Source of the DNA: Rhizobium sp. Root1220
GTDB lineage: Bacteria; Pseudomonadota; Alphaproteobacteria; Rhizobiales; Rhizobiaceae
Reading direction: 5' to 3'
Length of the DNA stretch: 64,000 nucleotides
NCBI RefSeq assembly: GCF_001426265.1
Contig: NZ_LMDG01000003.1
Span: 62,442 to 126,441, forward strand
In this document: in pieces, positions 63,947 to 64,000 of the stretch
How positions within the stretch are numbered: the stretch's first letter is position 1
How the letters are laid out: every line of letters starts with the position of its first letter
Translations under genes and position numbers: made by a program
The notes under the pieces: model-generated
The model's input: only the letters and a program-made list of their open reading frames with translations
What the model was told of the DNA's origin: nothing
Database searches by the model: none

Positions 63947-64000
63947 ATGAAGCGAGAGCAGGCGGACGGTCCGGGGCAGATGATGCCGGCGCAGCCGGCG
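63947..64000 (+). CDS. Possible 5' end of a further gene (partial)
   Basis: An ATG at 63947 opens a frame (MKREQADGPGQMMPAQPA) that runs off the window. An ATG at 63928 opens another frame. Too short for identification; the ribosome binding site is weak. Confidence 0.3.
   Translation, partial: MKREQADGPGQMMPAQPA

Overview
The window looks like chromosome of an alphaproteobacterium of the Rhizobiaceae (Rhizobium, Agrobacterium or Sinorhizobium relatives). This rests on the high GC content, a class II NrdJ reductase, a BA14K protein, a HlyU-like protein, AlaX/cysteine synthase and SARP/cysteine synthase neighbourhoods, and a pcm-popZ-valS order near the right end. No complete phage, insertion sequence, CRISPR array or rRNA operon was seen.

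Left edge (1-6028): a mobile cassette of three overlapping tyrosine recombinase genes followed by a small coiled-coil gene. The first and third recombinases keep the catalytic residues; the second has lost the first Arg and the HxxR motif. It resembles the logic of Tn554, of recombinase-in-trio elements and of the gamma-mobile-trio, but with four genes. It stops beside nrdJ, separated by about 600 bp that hold no gene but do hold a G-rich repeat.

Housekeeping block (6657-30504): nrdJ with two NrdR boxes, a periplasmic PDC sensor-like protein, purine salvage (gpt), a tandem UspA protein, a MoCF-domain protein, wrbA, tRNA-Leu, a secreted cupin/epoxide hydrolase pair, ilvA, a HlyU-like gene, a diguanylate cyclase, two divergent regulator/enzyme pairs (TetR/SDR and LysR/azoreductase), a periplasmic CpdB-like nucleotidase, a PilZ protein, a DMT exporter and an Lrp/alanine dehydrogenase pair.

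Sulfur and photo-oxidative stress (30576-41988): a tight leftward operon encodes cysteine synthase, AlaX, mercaptopyruvate sulfurtransferase and an acetyltransferase. Next comes a locus resembling the RpoE-ChrR singlet-oxygen regulon: a ChrR-like cupin and an SDR rightward, and photolyase, FAD oxidoreductase, DUF1365, cyclopropane synthase-like methyltransferase and a transporter leftward. No sigma factor is present and the ChrR-like protein lacks the zinc cysteines. Both transcription units are nevertheless preceded by the same bipartite motif, TGATCC-N16-CGTA, the shape expected of an ECF11-type sigma promoter.

Right half (42081-64000): two glycosyltransferases, an MFS exporter, a SARP-type TPR regulator divergent from a second cysteine synthase, and a periplasmic sulfatase. 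Then follows a degraded patch (about 52.2-55.5 kb) with frameshifted excisionase-like and XRE genes left of tRNA-Asn. After it come small envelope proteins, BA14K, tRNA-Cys, pcm, popZ, valS, a FadL-type outer membrane protein and possibly the start of another gene. Several small membrane proteins with good ribosome binding sites lie between the larger genes.
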